Assembly: GCA_012519875.1 (NCBI GenBank)
Contig: JAAYPL010000025.1
Location: forward strand, 1 to 5,586
DNA from: Clostridiaceae bacterium
GTDB taxonomy: Bacteria > Bacillota > Clostridia > Saccharofermentanales > UBA5734
Reading direction: 5' to 3'
Length of the DNA: 5,586 bases
Shown here piece after piece: positions 1 through 5,586 of this stretch (the stretch's first letter is position 1; every line of letters starts with the position of its first letter). The notes below the pieces were generated by a model. It worked only from the letters and a program-made list of their open reading frames with translations, was not told where the DNA came from and searched no databases. The position numbers were made by a program, and so were the translations under genes.

Positions 1-146
1 CCATCGATCTCCAGCACCTTGCAACGGCGGACTTCGCCGCTGGGCAATTCGATTTCGCCCAGTTCGTCATATTTGACATTCTCCACCTGCTGAACCAGCA
101 TCAGCGGGCCGGCAACTTCTTCAATTGTCCTGTATTCTTTGGCCAT
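1..146 (-). CDS. ntpB: V-type ATP synthase subunit B, N-terminal fragment (cut by window edge)
   Basis: Only the first 48 codons are present, and the reading frame runs off the window at position 1. The protein begins MAKEYRTIEEVAGPLMLV and continues through a YDELGEIELPSGEVRRCKVL segment. This is the N-terminal beta-barrel domain that opens V/A-ATPase subunit B, the non-catalytic nucleotide-binding-fold subunit that alternates with A in the A3B3 head. The full family length is about 460 residues, so roughly 10 % is seen, and neither its degenerate nucleotide site nor its arginine finger is in view. The ATG lies one base after the TGA of subunit A (TGA-A-ATG), so translation is probably coupled to subunit A. 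A purine-rich AGGGGG nine bases upstream, inside the end of the A gene, is the likely ribosome site. Identification rests on the N-terminal sequence plus its place directly after A, the standard A-B order. Confidence 0.93.
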   Translation of the reverse strand, partial: MAKEYRTIEEVAGPLMLVQQVENVKYDELGEIELPSGEVRRCKVLEID

Positions 147-147
147 T

Positions 148-1926
148 TCAATGGACCCCCTGCGGAATGATTGAATTGATTTGTTCGGTTAGTTCACGTT
201 CCAGCCGATCGGCGTGGCTGACGATCTGATCCTCCGGCACACTCTTCAGTCGAGCGATCTCGTCCAGAACCGGTATCTCAATAAGTTCACGGAAAGGGGC
301 GCCATCGCCCAAAGCCTTGCTGCCCAGGAAATAGAACTGCATGACCAGGGACAGCATGCGGAGCTGCTTGGTCAGTGAGGTGTATGTATCGATTTCATCG
401 AAAGAGTTTTGGTGCAGGAAATCCTCCCGCAGGGATCGGGCGGCTTCCAATTTCAAACGGTCGCTTGTCGACAAGGAATCCTGGCCGACCAGCCGGACAA
501 TTTCCTCCAGTTCGGACTCTTCCTGCAGCAGAATCATGGCCTGTGAGCGCAGATAACTCCACTCCGAGGAAACTTCGCGGTTCATCCATTCGTCAACCTG
601 ATCCGAATACAGCGAATAGCTGTTGAGCCAATTGATCGCCGGGAAATGGCGTCTGTAGGCCAAGGCCGAGTCCAGTCCCCAGAACACCTTAACTATACGC
701 AGGGTGGACTGGACGACCGGATCGGACAGGTCGCCGCCCGGCGGTGAAACAGCTCCGATCGCGGTGAGCACACCGATGCGTCCTTCCTGTCCCAGACAAC
801 GAACCATGCCGGCGCGTTCATAGAAATTGGCCATCCTGGAACCCAGATAGGCCGGATATCCTTCTTCACCGGGCATTTCCTCAAGTCGGCCGGACATTTC
901 CCGCAAAGCTTCCGCCCAGCGCGAAGTCGAGTCGGCCATGATCGAGACCGAGTAGCCCATGTCACGGAAATATTCCGCAATGGTGATCCCAGTGTAGATC
1001 GATGCCTCACGGGCGGCAACCGGCATATCCGATGTGTTGGCAATCAGGATGGTTCGTTTCATCAGGGATTCACCGGATTTGGGGTCAACCAGTTCAGGGA
1101 ACTCAAGCAGAACATCCGTCATCTCATTGCCCCGCTCGCCGCAACCGATATAGACGACAATATCAGCCTCCGCCCATTTGGCCAGCTGGTGTTGAATAAC
1201 CGTTTTACCGCTGCCGAAAGGACCCGGAACCGCTGCGGTGCCGCCCTTGGCAACGGGAAAAAAGGTATCGATGATCCGTTGGCCGGTGACCATCGGTTCC
1301 TCCGGCGCCAGTTTTTCCTGAAAAGGACGCTCGCGGCGAACCGGCCATTTTTGCAACATGCTGAGATCGTGAATCTGACCGTCGTCTGTACGCAGGCGAC
1401 ATATTGTTTCGGTCACGGTATAGGAACCGGAAGCGATGGACTCAATTTCCCCGGAAATCCCGGGCGGCACCATAATTTTGTGCAAAACCAACGAGGTTTC
1501 ACGGACAGTGCCGAGGATATCGCCGCCCTCAACCCGTTGACCGGGAGCCGGCAGAGCTTCAAAATCCCACTTTTTTTCTCGATCGATGGCTTCCACCGTC
1601 ACGCCGCGGGCAATATTGTTACCGGCCAGAGTCACCAGCCGGTCCAGCGGACGCTGAATGCCGTCAAAAATACCACCGATCAGTCCGGGGGCAAGCTCGA
1701 CGGACAACGGCGCGTTTTCAGATTCAACGACCTCGCCCGGTCCGAGACCGGCGGTCTCTTCATAAACCTGAATCGAGGCGCGATCGCCGTGCATTTCAAT
1801 GATTTCGCCGATCAGTCGTTCATCGGAAACCCGAACAACATCAAACATGTTGGCATCGCGCATGCCTTCGGCAACGACCAGCGGTCCGGATACCTTGACG
1901 ATTCTGCCTTGACTGTTCTTCTTCAT
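148..1926 (-). CDS. ntpA: V-type ATP synthase catalytic subunit A
   Basis: This 592-residue protein is the catalytic subunit of the V1/A1 head, which hydrolyses or makes ATP at the A/B interfaces; the length is normal for the family (about 580-600). Visible in order are the N-terminal barrel (about 1-75, GRIVKVSGPLVVAEG), the stretch ending GGIFDGIQRPLD (to 95), and the A-specific 'non-homologous region' insert (about 110-200) that separates subunit A from F1 beta. Next come the P-loop GPFGSGKT at 235-242 (K241, T242), GCGERGNE at 261-268 with the catalytic glutamate E264, the Walker B strand and ADSTSRWAEALRE at 331-343, PGEEGYPAYLGSRMANFYER at 352-371, and a helical C-terminal domain. No intein interrupts the P-loop region. 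The frame stays open 71 codons further upstream, but that part overlaps subunit F in another frame and does not resemble the family. MKKNSQGRIVKVSG with GAGGAG seven bases before its ATG is the clear start. It lies 16 nt after F and 1 nt before B. Confidence 0.98.
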   Translation of the reverse strand: MKKNSQGRIVKVSGPLVVAEGMRDANMFDVVRVSDERLIGEIIEMHGDRASIQVYEETAGLGPGEVVESENAPLSVELAPGLIGGIFDGIQRPLDRLVTLAGNNIARGVTVEAIDREKKWDFEALPAPGQRVEGGDILGTVRETSLVLHKIMVPPGISGEIESIASGSYTVTETICRLRTDDGQIHDLSMLQKWPVRRERPFQEKLAPEEPMVTGQRIIDTFFPVAKGGTAAVPGPFGSGKTVIQHQLAKWAEADIVVYIGCGERGNEMTDVLLEFPELVDPKSGESLMKRTILIANTSDMPVAAREASIYTGITIAEYFRDMGYSVSIMADSTSRWAEALREMSGRLEEMPGEEGYPAYLGSRMANFYERAGMVRCLGQEGRIGVLTAIGAVSPPGGDLSDPVVQSTLRIVKVFWGLDSALAYRRHFPAINWLNSYSLYSDQVDEWMNREVSSEWSYLRSQAMILLQEESELEEIVRLVGQDSLSTSDRLKLEAARSLREDFLHQNSFDEIDTYTSLTKQLRMLSLVMQFYFLGSKALGDGAPFRELIEIPVLDEIARLKSVPEDQIVSHADRLERELTEQINSIIPQGVH

Positions 1927-1933
1927 CTTCTCA

Positions 1934-1939
1934 CTCCTC
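1934..1939 (-). promoter_or_regulatory. Ribosome binding site that fixes the start of subunit A
   Basis: On the coding strand the sequence reads GAGGAG followed by TGAGAAG and then ATG, a strong Shine-Dalgarno with seven-base spacing. It sits in the 16-nt gap after the TAG of subunit F. It settles the choice between this ATG and the longer open frame that begins inside the F gene. Confidence 0.85.
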
Positions 1940-1942
1940 AAA

Positions 1943-2269
1943 CTAGGACTGTTCATCTTGGGAAAGCAGATCCATGCCGACCGCCCGGCGAACCGACTCC
2001 CGAACCTGGCGCATACCAAGGCCGGTGGATCCGGAAATGGACGGAATGGGGATGATTGCCGGCAATTTTTGACTTCGCATGCTGAGCAAGTAATCCCCAT
2101 TGGCTTGGGCAAAATTTTCCGTAATAAAGATAACCGCAAAATTTTCCGTTACCAGTTTTTTCAGGTGACGGCCGGCTTCCTCAGCATTTCCGGCCTCAAG
2201 GACGGTCATGCCCAGCGCTCTGAAACCGATTACGCTGTCGCGGTCACCGATCACGCCTACATTATTCAT
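1943..2269 (-). CDS. ntpG: V-type ATP synthase subunit F (central stalk)
   Basis: This 108-residue protein is subunit F of the V/A-ATPase, which binds subunit D to form the rotating central shaft under the A3B3 head; the length is usual (about 100-110). The family pattern is clear: MNNVGVIGDRDSVIGFRALG at the N-terminus (the Rossmann-like first strand and loop), a middle strand FAVIFITENFA (about 44-54), then LPAIIPIPS and STGLGM (69-86), and a final helix VRESVRRAVGMDLL. It is called NtpG in the Enterococcus hirae operon and AtpF or subunit F elsewhere, so the symbol depends on the naming scheme. It begins six bases after the stop of subunit C, with its ribosome site laid over that stop. It ends in TAG 16 nt before A, as expected in the C-F-A-B order. 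One oddity is an in-frame duplicated pentapeptide, TENFA, at residues 41-45 and 50-54. Confidence 0.96.
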   Translation of the reverse strand: MNNVGVIGDRDSVIGFRALGMTVLEAGNAEEAGRHLKKLVTENFAVIFITENFAQANGDYLLSMRSQKLPAIIPIPSISGSTGLGMRQVRESVRRAVGMDLLSQDEQS

Positions 2270-2275
2270 GACCGA

Positions 2276-2283
2276 TCACCTCC
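2276..2283 (-). promoter_or_regulatory. Ribosome binding site of subunit F overlapping the stop of subunit C
   Basis: The coding strand reads GGAGGTGA then TCGGTC then ATG. The GGAGGTGA is an essentially full match to the anti-Shine-Dalgarno sequence, and its last three bases are the TGA of subunit C. Ribosomes ending C therefore release on top of the F initiation site, which suggests tight translational coupling of C and F. Confidence 0.85.
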
Positions 2284-3352
2284 ATGTCAAATAACGATCT
2301 CTGGCCATTTCCCGGGCCTGGGAAACCGGGATCCCGTTGAGCAGGCAGGTCAGAACGATGCGAATATTTTTTATCTCCATCTCCCTGCCGATCAGGTAGG
2401 CAAGGGGAATGTCCGGGCCGCTCAGAATCCAGCGTGCCGTGCGAATCCAGTCGATCACCAGATTGTCGGCAATCTGACTGAATCGCGTCGCCGTACCCGG
2501 TTCGCCGTAATTTTCAGCCAGAGCCGCCAGTTCCGCATAAGGCGTGTTGTCATACAGGGCCTTGATTTCACCGGCATCACCGGCATAGCAGTCCAGGATC
2601 TGTTGATTCGCAATGGTTCCGGTCGGCAAAAGAGCTTTCTCCAAATACTCTTTACCGCTACGCAAAAATCGAGTTCGAAGCAGCATGCCAAGGTTGGCCA
2701 AATCGGCCTTGCGAGACAGATACCCCGAAAGAAAGGGACAGTCCAGATGCCGGATCAACAGTTCGGCCTGTCGAGCGGCGTCCTGATCAAGGGTCAGATC
2801 GATCATCGACAAATCATAAGTCGACAAATAACGCCGCGAGGCCTTCAGCGCTGCTTGGTACAACCACGCCGGAATCAGGTCTTGCTGCCGGTCACGAACG
2901 GCTGCAAACAGGATCTGGGGATCAACCAGCGACGGCTTGAGGACCAATGGCGCACAGGATTGGAAACTGCAAGAACTGCTGGATTCGGGCAACACATCAC
3001 AGACGGCTTCCTCTGCCGAGGCGGCCTTTGACCAGGTAAACAACAGGCTCTTTAGCACGACCTTCAGGTTGTGGAAGTCATGAAAAATCTTGAGGGCATC
3101 AACCAATTCGCCATCGGCAACCAGGCTTTCGATCAACTTATAGGTTGCCGCGGTCTCGGCAGCCAAACCGGCCTCCGGATCCGGCGCCGCCGGATAGCCG
3201 CTATCGGCCAGAATGCGCATGATGTCCTCCGTGGAACGGGCTTCATACAAACGATTGAGACGGCCGGAATCCAACAATTGCAACTCCATTGCCCGTATAC
3301 GGCCGGAAGCGTAGTTATACTGATGTGCTTTTAATGGCTTTTTGCCACGCAT
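2276..3352 (-). CDS. ntpC: V-type ATP synthase subunit C (d-type rotor coupling subunit)
   Basis: This 358-residue protein is the V/A-ATPase subunit C (equivalent to eukaryotic subunit d), the funnel-shaped helical protein that seats the D/F shaft on the K ring. Length fits the family (about 330-370). Family features seen are the N-terminal YNYASGRIRAMELQLLD helix (12-28), the LYEARSTEDIMRILADSGYP motif (35-54), DFHNLKVVLKSLL (92-104), an internal EIKALYDNTPYAEL segment (262-275) that echoes the first subdomain, and the C-terminal IGREMEIKNIRIVLTCLLNG (321-340). The last of these is a near-signature for this family. There is no membrane segment. The ATG has GGAG eight bases upstream, within the 45-nt gap after E. 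Its stop overlaps the ribosome site of F. One divergent stretch, rich in serine and cysteine (123-133), joins the first and second helical subdomains. Identification is secure from the motifs and the E-C-F position. Confidence 0.95.
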   Translation of the reverse strand: MRGKKPLKAHQYNYASGRIRAMELQLLDSGRLNRLYEARSTEDIMRILADSGYPAAPDPEAGLAAETAATYKLIESLVADGELVDALKIFHDFHNLKVVLKSLLFTWSKAASAEEAVCDVLPESSSSCSFQSCAPLVLKPSLVDPQILFAAVRDRQQDLIPAWLYQAALKASRRYLSTYDLSMIDLTLDQDAARQAELLIRHLDCPFLSGYLSRKADLANLGMLLRTRFLRSGKEYLEKALLPTGTIANQQILDCYAGDAGEIKALYDNTPYAELAALAENYGEPGTATRFSQIADNLVIDWIRTARWILSGPDIPLAYLIGREMEIKNIRIVLTCLLNGIPVSQAREMARDRYLTWR

Positions 3353-3397
3353 ATTACAATCTCCAGTTCATTTTCGGCCAGACAAAAAGATGGATCA

Positions 3398-3976
3398 TCA
3401 TCCTGCATTATCATCCGGGAAAAGGACATCGGCCGCCATACGGACAAGTTCCGGCCGCCGGCCGGCGACGATGATAGCCAAGGTCAGATTGTCCTCAACC
3501 TGTCCTTGACGGAGAATCAGACCGCCATTGAAACGACCGGTTTCGTCCGACAGCCGCAGGCCGTCCCTTCCTTCCAGCAGTTGGTCGGCCAGGTGCCGGT
3601 CCGCGGCTGACAGGATAATTTCACCATCTTTGATTGATGAAGACGCAATAAGATCGCGATAATAGGCAATCCGCTGCCTCTCCGGCAAAGCCCGGATTCG
3701 CTCGACTGCTCCGCTGATCGCCTGTTCAATCATTTGCCGGCGTGCCTGAAGCAGCTTCTTGCGGCTCTCCATTAATGCCGTGCTGCGTGCGCGCGCCAGC
3801 AAAGCTTCGGCTTGTTTTTCCGCTTTCACTTCAGCCTCGGTGACGATCTTGATTTTTTCCTGTTCCGCCACCGAAAGGATCTCGCCCACTTGTTTTTCGG
3901 CCTGCTCATCAATCTGGGCAGCGGCCTGGCGGGCTTCATCCAAAATCCGTTCCCGGATAGCTTGTAATCCGTTCAA
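3398..3976 (-). CDS. ntpE: V-type ATP synthase subunit E (peripheral stalk)
   Basis: This 192-residue protein is subunit E of the peripheral stalk, which with the G/H subunit forms a coiled-coil strut holding the A3B3 head still against rotation. Residues 1 to about 95 are a long charged, alanine-rich helix (RERILDEARQAAAQIDEQAE onward) with coiled-coil character. From about 100 to the end lies the globular head-binding domain with the family motif FNGGLILRQGQVEDNLTLAI (149-168) and the closing MAADVLFPDD helix. Length is normal (about 185-200). The start is a TTG, supported by AAGGAG eight bases upstream and by the absence of any ATG before codon 69. Starting there would delete most of the coiled coil. 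The gene lies 43 nt after K and 45 nt before C, the widest gaps in this set. Its long-helix partner G/H is not in the window. Confidence 0.95.
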   Translation of the reverse strand: MNGLQAIRERILDEARQAAAQIDEQAEKQVGEILSVAEQEKIKIVTEAEVKAEKQAEALLARARSTALMESRKKLLQARRQMIEQAISGAVERIRALPERQRIAYYRDLIASSSIKDGEIILSAADRHLADQLLEGRDGLRLSDETGRFNGGLILRQGQVEDNLTLAIIVAGRRPELVRMAADVLFPDDNAG

Positions 3977-3984
3977 GACAGGTT

Positions 3985-3990
3985 CTCCTT
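3985..3990 (-). promoter_or_regulatory. Ribosome binding site that supports the TTG start of subunit E
   Basis: The coding strand reads AAGGAG, then eight bases (AACCTGTC), then TTG. No ATG or GTG with such a site lies nearby in frame, so this site decides in favour of TTG initiation. Confidence 0.8.
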
Positions 3991-4019
3991 TCCTGACACA
4001 GGTGACTTGGCTTACGCAA

Positions 4020-4493
4020 TCAGATATTCATGACGGCAAGCACCGAAGCCAGCAGCGCGAAGATCGCATAGGTCTCAACCATAGCCGCCAGAACCAAGGC
4101 TTTGGACTGTTCTTCCGGGCGCTTGGCAACCAGCGCGACACCGGAAGCCGATACGCGACCTTGATAAATGGCCGAAAAAAGGCCCACAATAGCGATGGGT
4201 AATGAGGCCATCAGGTAAGAAAGACCCTTTTGCCATGTCAGACCGGACGGATCGCCAAACAGGATGCCGGAATTGAACAGGATCATAAACCAGGTCAAAA
4301 GCCCGTAAATACCCTGGGTTCCGGGCAAGGCCTGCAAGATCAGAAGTTTTCCAAATTTAGTCGGGTCCTCGGTCAGAACACCGGCGGCCACTTCACCGAC
4401 GATCCCAACACCTTTGGCCGATCCGATACCGGCAAGAAGCGCGGCGAACGACGCGGCAAGAATGGTTAGAATCGGGCCTAATGATTCAATCAT
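4020..4493 (-). CDS. ntpK: V-type ATP synthase subunit K, double-hairpin proteolipid (probable Na+ type)
   Basis: This 157-residue, very hydrophobic protein forms the rotating membrane ring. It has four transmembrane helices (about 7-33, 47-76, 91-118 and 131-156) arranged as two hairpins, so it is the 16-kDa duplicated proteolipid rather than the 8-kDa type. Hairpin one carries GIGSAKGVGIVGE (22-34) and LPGTQGIYG (56-64); hairpin two carries SAIYQGRVSASG (107-118) and AAMVETYAI (136-144). The ion-binding carboxylate is E140 in the last helix. The matching place in the first hairpin has Q60, so there is one carboxylate per two hairpins. From what I recall of the E. hirae NtpK ring structure, the Na+ ligands are L61, T64, Q65, Q110 and E139, with Y68 hydrogen-bonded; all have equivalents here (L56, T59, Q60, Q111, E140, Y63). 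The ATG has AGGAGGA seven bases upstream and lies 19 nt after subunit I. Confidence 0.97.
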   Translation of the reverse strand: MIESLGPILTILAASFAALLAGIGSAKGVGIVGEVAAGVLTEDPTKFGKLLILQALPGTQGIYGLLTWFMILFNSGILFGDPSGLTWQKGLSYLMASLPIAIVGLFSAIYQGRVSASGVALVAKRPEEQSKALVLAAMVETYAIFALLASVLAVMNI

Positions 4494-4500
4494 GTTTCAA

Positions 4501-4507
4501 TCCTCCT
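4501..4507 (-). promoter_or_regulatory. Strong ribosome binding site of subunit K
   Basis: The coding strand reads AGGAGGA, seven bases (TTGAAAC), then ATG. It is one of the two strongest Shine-Dalgarno matches in the window, with that of F. That fits the need for many K copies per complex, although this link is inference. Confidence 0.75.
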
Positions 4508-4512
4508 GGTTT

Positions 4513-5586
4513 TTAGTCTGCTTGAGACTGCATGGTTTTGTTTTCTTTTTCTTCCTCGGCAGCATCCGTTCCGATTTCGACAAAACGGGTCTTCCAATCA
4601 AGAGGACGCCAGATTCTTCCGGATCCCTCATAGAATTTGCCGAAGAATTCAACATATTGCAATCGGCTGGTGTGCACGTAGGCAGACAAAGCCGAGAGCG
4701 ACAGATTAAGGGTATGGCCGATCAGGGCGACCGGAATAAAAAGCAAAATGCCACCGAACGTCGGGCCGCCGATAAATCCCAATAAATTGAAAACCATGGC
4801 AATGACACTGGTCGCCATAACCAGAGCCAGTACACGGGTATAGGAAAGAATATCACCAAGGTATCCGGCAAGATTGTTGTAAATCGACATCAAGCCGTTC
4901 AAGATGCGTAAAACCGGATTTTTGCTCCCTCGGCCGCCGAAAAGCACCATGACCGCCAGTGCGGCAATGGTCAGAATCATGCCAACGGGCCCCTCAACCA
5001 GCACCAGCAGTGCCAGACCGATGATGAGTGCATAAATCGGGAAAATATCCAGAATGGCATCGATGGCCCGGTTGGTTTTAAAGAGCATATACGCCTGAAC
5101 GCCCAGACCGGCAAAAAGATGAATGACTCCCAGCACCACGCTGACCAGCAAAAGCTGTATCGGATCATTCATGGGATTGAACCAGATCGGCGGGATATCG
5201 AAAGTCTGACCGGACAATACCGAAATAATATTGCCGAAATAACCGCCGAAAATAAAACCCCAGGCGACCGCACTGACACCGCTCAGCAGAAACATGCGCG
5301 ATAATCTGCCCAATTCCCCCGAGGGTTTGACCTTGAAAGTCAACCAGGCGCAAAGAGCAACCAGAATCAGACCGTAACCGACGTCGCTGAGCATAATGCC
5401 AAAGAAAATGAAGAAAAACGGAGCCATGACCGGCGTCGGATCCACTTCGCGGCAGCAGGGCGGACCAAACATCTCGACAACGACTTCGTAGGGCTTGACC
5501 AACTGACGATTGTTGAAAAGAATCGGAAATTCTTCATCGGCCGCCGCCGGTCGGTGGGCGGTTGCTACCAGAAAACGTTGTTCCAG
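4513..5586 (-). CDS. ntpI: V-type ATP synthase subunit I, C-terminal membrane domain (5' end outside window)
   Basis: The frame is open to the window edge and gives 357 codons, roughly the C-terminal half of subunit I (whole protein usually about 640-660 residues). This is the membrane stator (a-subunit equivalent) that forms the two ion half-channels beside the K ring. Visible residues 1-43 are the end of the cytoplasmic arm. The hallmark DPTPVMAPFFFIFFG follows at 49-63 and runs into SDVGYGLIL (67-75). About eight hydrophobic segments then extend to about residue 305. Two conserved arginines are present: R251 in LSYTRVLAL (bases 4834-4836, equivalent to the essential R735 of yeast Vph1) and R308 in HTSRLQYVEFFGKFYEGSG (bases 4663-4665, equivalent to Vph1 R799). 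A short charged tail ends in TAA, 19 nt before K. A Cys-Cys pair (44-45) just before the hallmark is unusual. Confidence 0.96.
   Translation of the reverse strand: MEQRFLVATAHRPAAADEEFPILFNNRQLVKPYEVVVEMFGPPCCREVDPTPVMAPFFFIFFGIMLSDVGYGLILVALCAWLTFKVKPSGELGRLSRMFLLSGVSAVAWGFIFGGYFGNIISVLSGQTFDIPPIWFNPMNDPIQLLLVSVVLGVIHLFAGLGVQAYMLFKTNRAIDAILDIFPIYALIIGLALLVLVEGPVGMILTIAALAVMVLFGGRGSKNPVLRILNGLMSIYNNLAGYLGDILSYTRVLALVMATSVIAMVFNLLGFIGGPTFGGILLFIPVALIGHTLNLSLSALSAYVHTSRLQYVEFFGKFYEGSGRIWRPLDWKTRFVEIGTDAAEEEKENKTMQSQAD

Noticed and set aside
147..175. An inverted repeat (ttcaat / attgaa, 17-base loop) around the ribosome site and start of subunit B.
   Set aside because: The stem is six pairs and mostly A-U, with a long loop that leaves the ribosome site exposed. 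It is too weak to call a regulatory structure without conservation data.
1927..2139. A possible 71-residue N-terminal extension of subunit A, starting at a TTG inside subunit F.
   Set aside because: It overlaps the F coding sequence in another frame and does not resemble subunit A. The family's usual N-terminus coincides with the ATG at 1926 behind a strong GAGGAG site.
1958..3031. A 357-codon open frame on the plus strand across subunits C and F, and another of 288 codons at 1189-2055 across subunit A.
   Set aside because: Both lie antisense to well-identified conserved genes. Their translations are low-complexity shadow sequence with no recognisable family. They show no ribosome site or promoter that would override the minus-strand genes.
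3354..3371. A five-codon mini-ORF (ATG AAC TGG AGA TTG TAA) ending one base before the start of subunit C, considered as a regulatory leader peptide.
   Set aside because: It has no Shine-Dalgarno of its own and its sequence contains the ribosome site of C. Its length is easily explained by chance.
3353..3397. A terminator in the E-C gap, suggested by a T5 run on the coding strand.
   Set aside because: No stem precedes the T-run directly. The nearest strong hairpin (3451-3465) is about 60 bases away and inside the E gene.
3977..4019. A terminator, attenuator or promoter in the K-E gap, where a small CCTG-TGT-CAGG stem occurs.
   Set aside because: The stem has only four pairs, and no U-run follows on the coding strand. 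I see no convincing -35/-10 pair in 43 bases, so read-through transcription is the simplest reading.

Overview
The window is one stretch of a V/A-type (vacuolar/archaeal-type) rotary ATPase operon. All genes are on the minus strand, so transcription runs from high to low coordinates. In transcription order the genes are subunit I (5' end cut by the window edge), K, E, C, F, A and B (only the first 48 codons, cut at position 1). Subunits D and the peripheral-stalk G/H partner are not visible. By known synteny, D would lie beyond position 1, and the G/H gene upstream of subunit I beyond position 5586.

Layout: I 5586-4513, K 4493-4020, E 3976-3398, C 3352-2276, F 2269-1943, A 1926-148, B 146-1. 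The gaps are 19, 43, 45, 6, 16 and 1 nt, so there is no intergenic stretch above 50 nt. I see no internal promoter, terminator, RNA gene, repeat array or mobile element. Each complete gene has a recognisable Shine-Dalgarno sequence. Subunit E appears to start at TTG.

The genes make one machine. A and B form the ATP-hydrolysing/synthesising head, and F with the unseen D forms the central shaft. C couples the shaft to the membrane ring of K. I is the membrane stator holding the ion half-channels, and E is part of the peripheral stalk. K is the double-hairpin, four-helix type, and it keeps every side chain that binds Na+ in the Enterococcus hirae NtpK ring. The enzyme is therefore more likely a Na+ pump/synthase than a H+ one. 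Whether it runs as pump or synthase cannot be read from the sequence.

Organism: the gene order I-K-E-C-F-A-B, the NtpK-like double-hairpin proteolipid, strong GGAGG-type ribosome sites and a G+C content a little above 50 % (by eye) suggest an anaerobic bacterium, most plausibly a Clostridia-like member of the Bacillota. This is inference, and a more distant bacterial lineage is possible. The window looks like ordinary conserved energy metabolism, and I found no credible undescribed system. The findings below are mostly small details, the Na+-site signature being the most informative.
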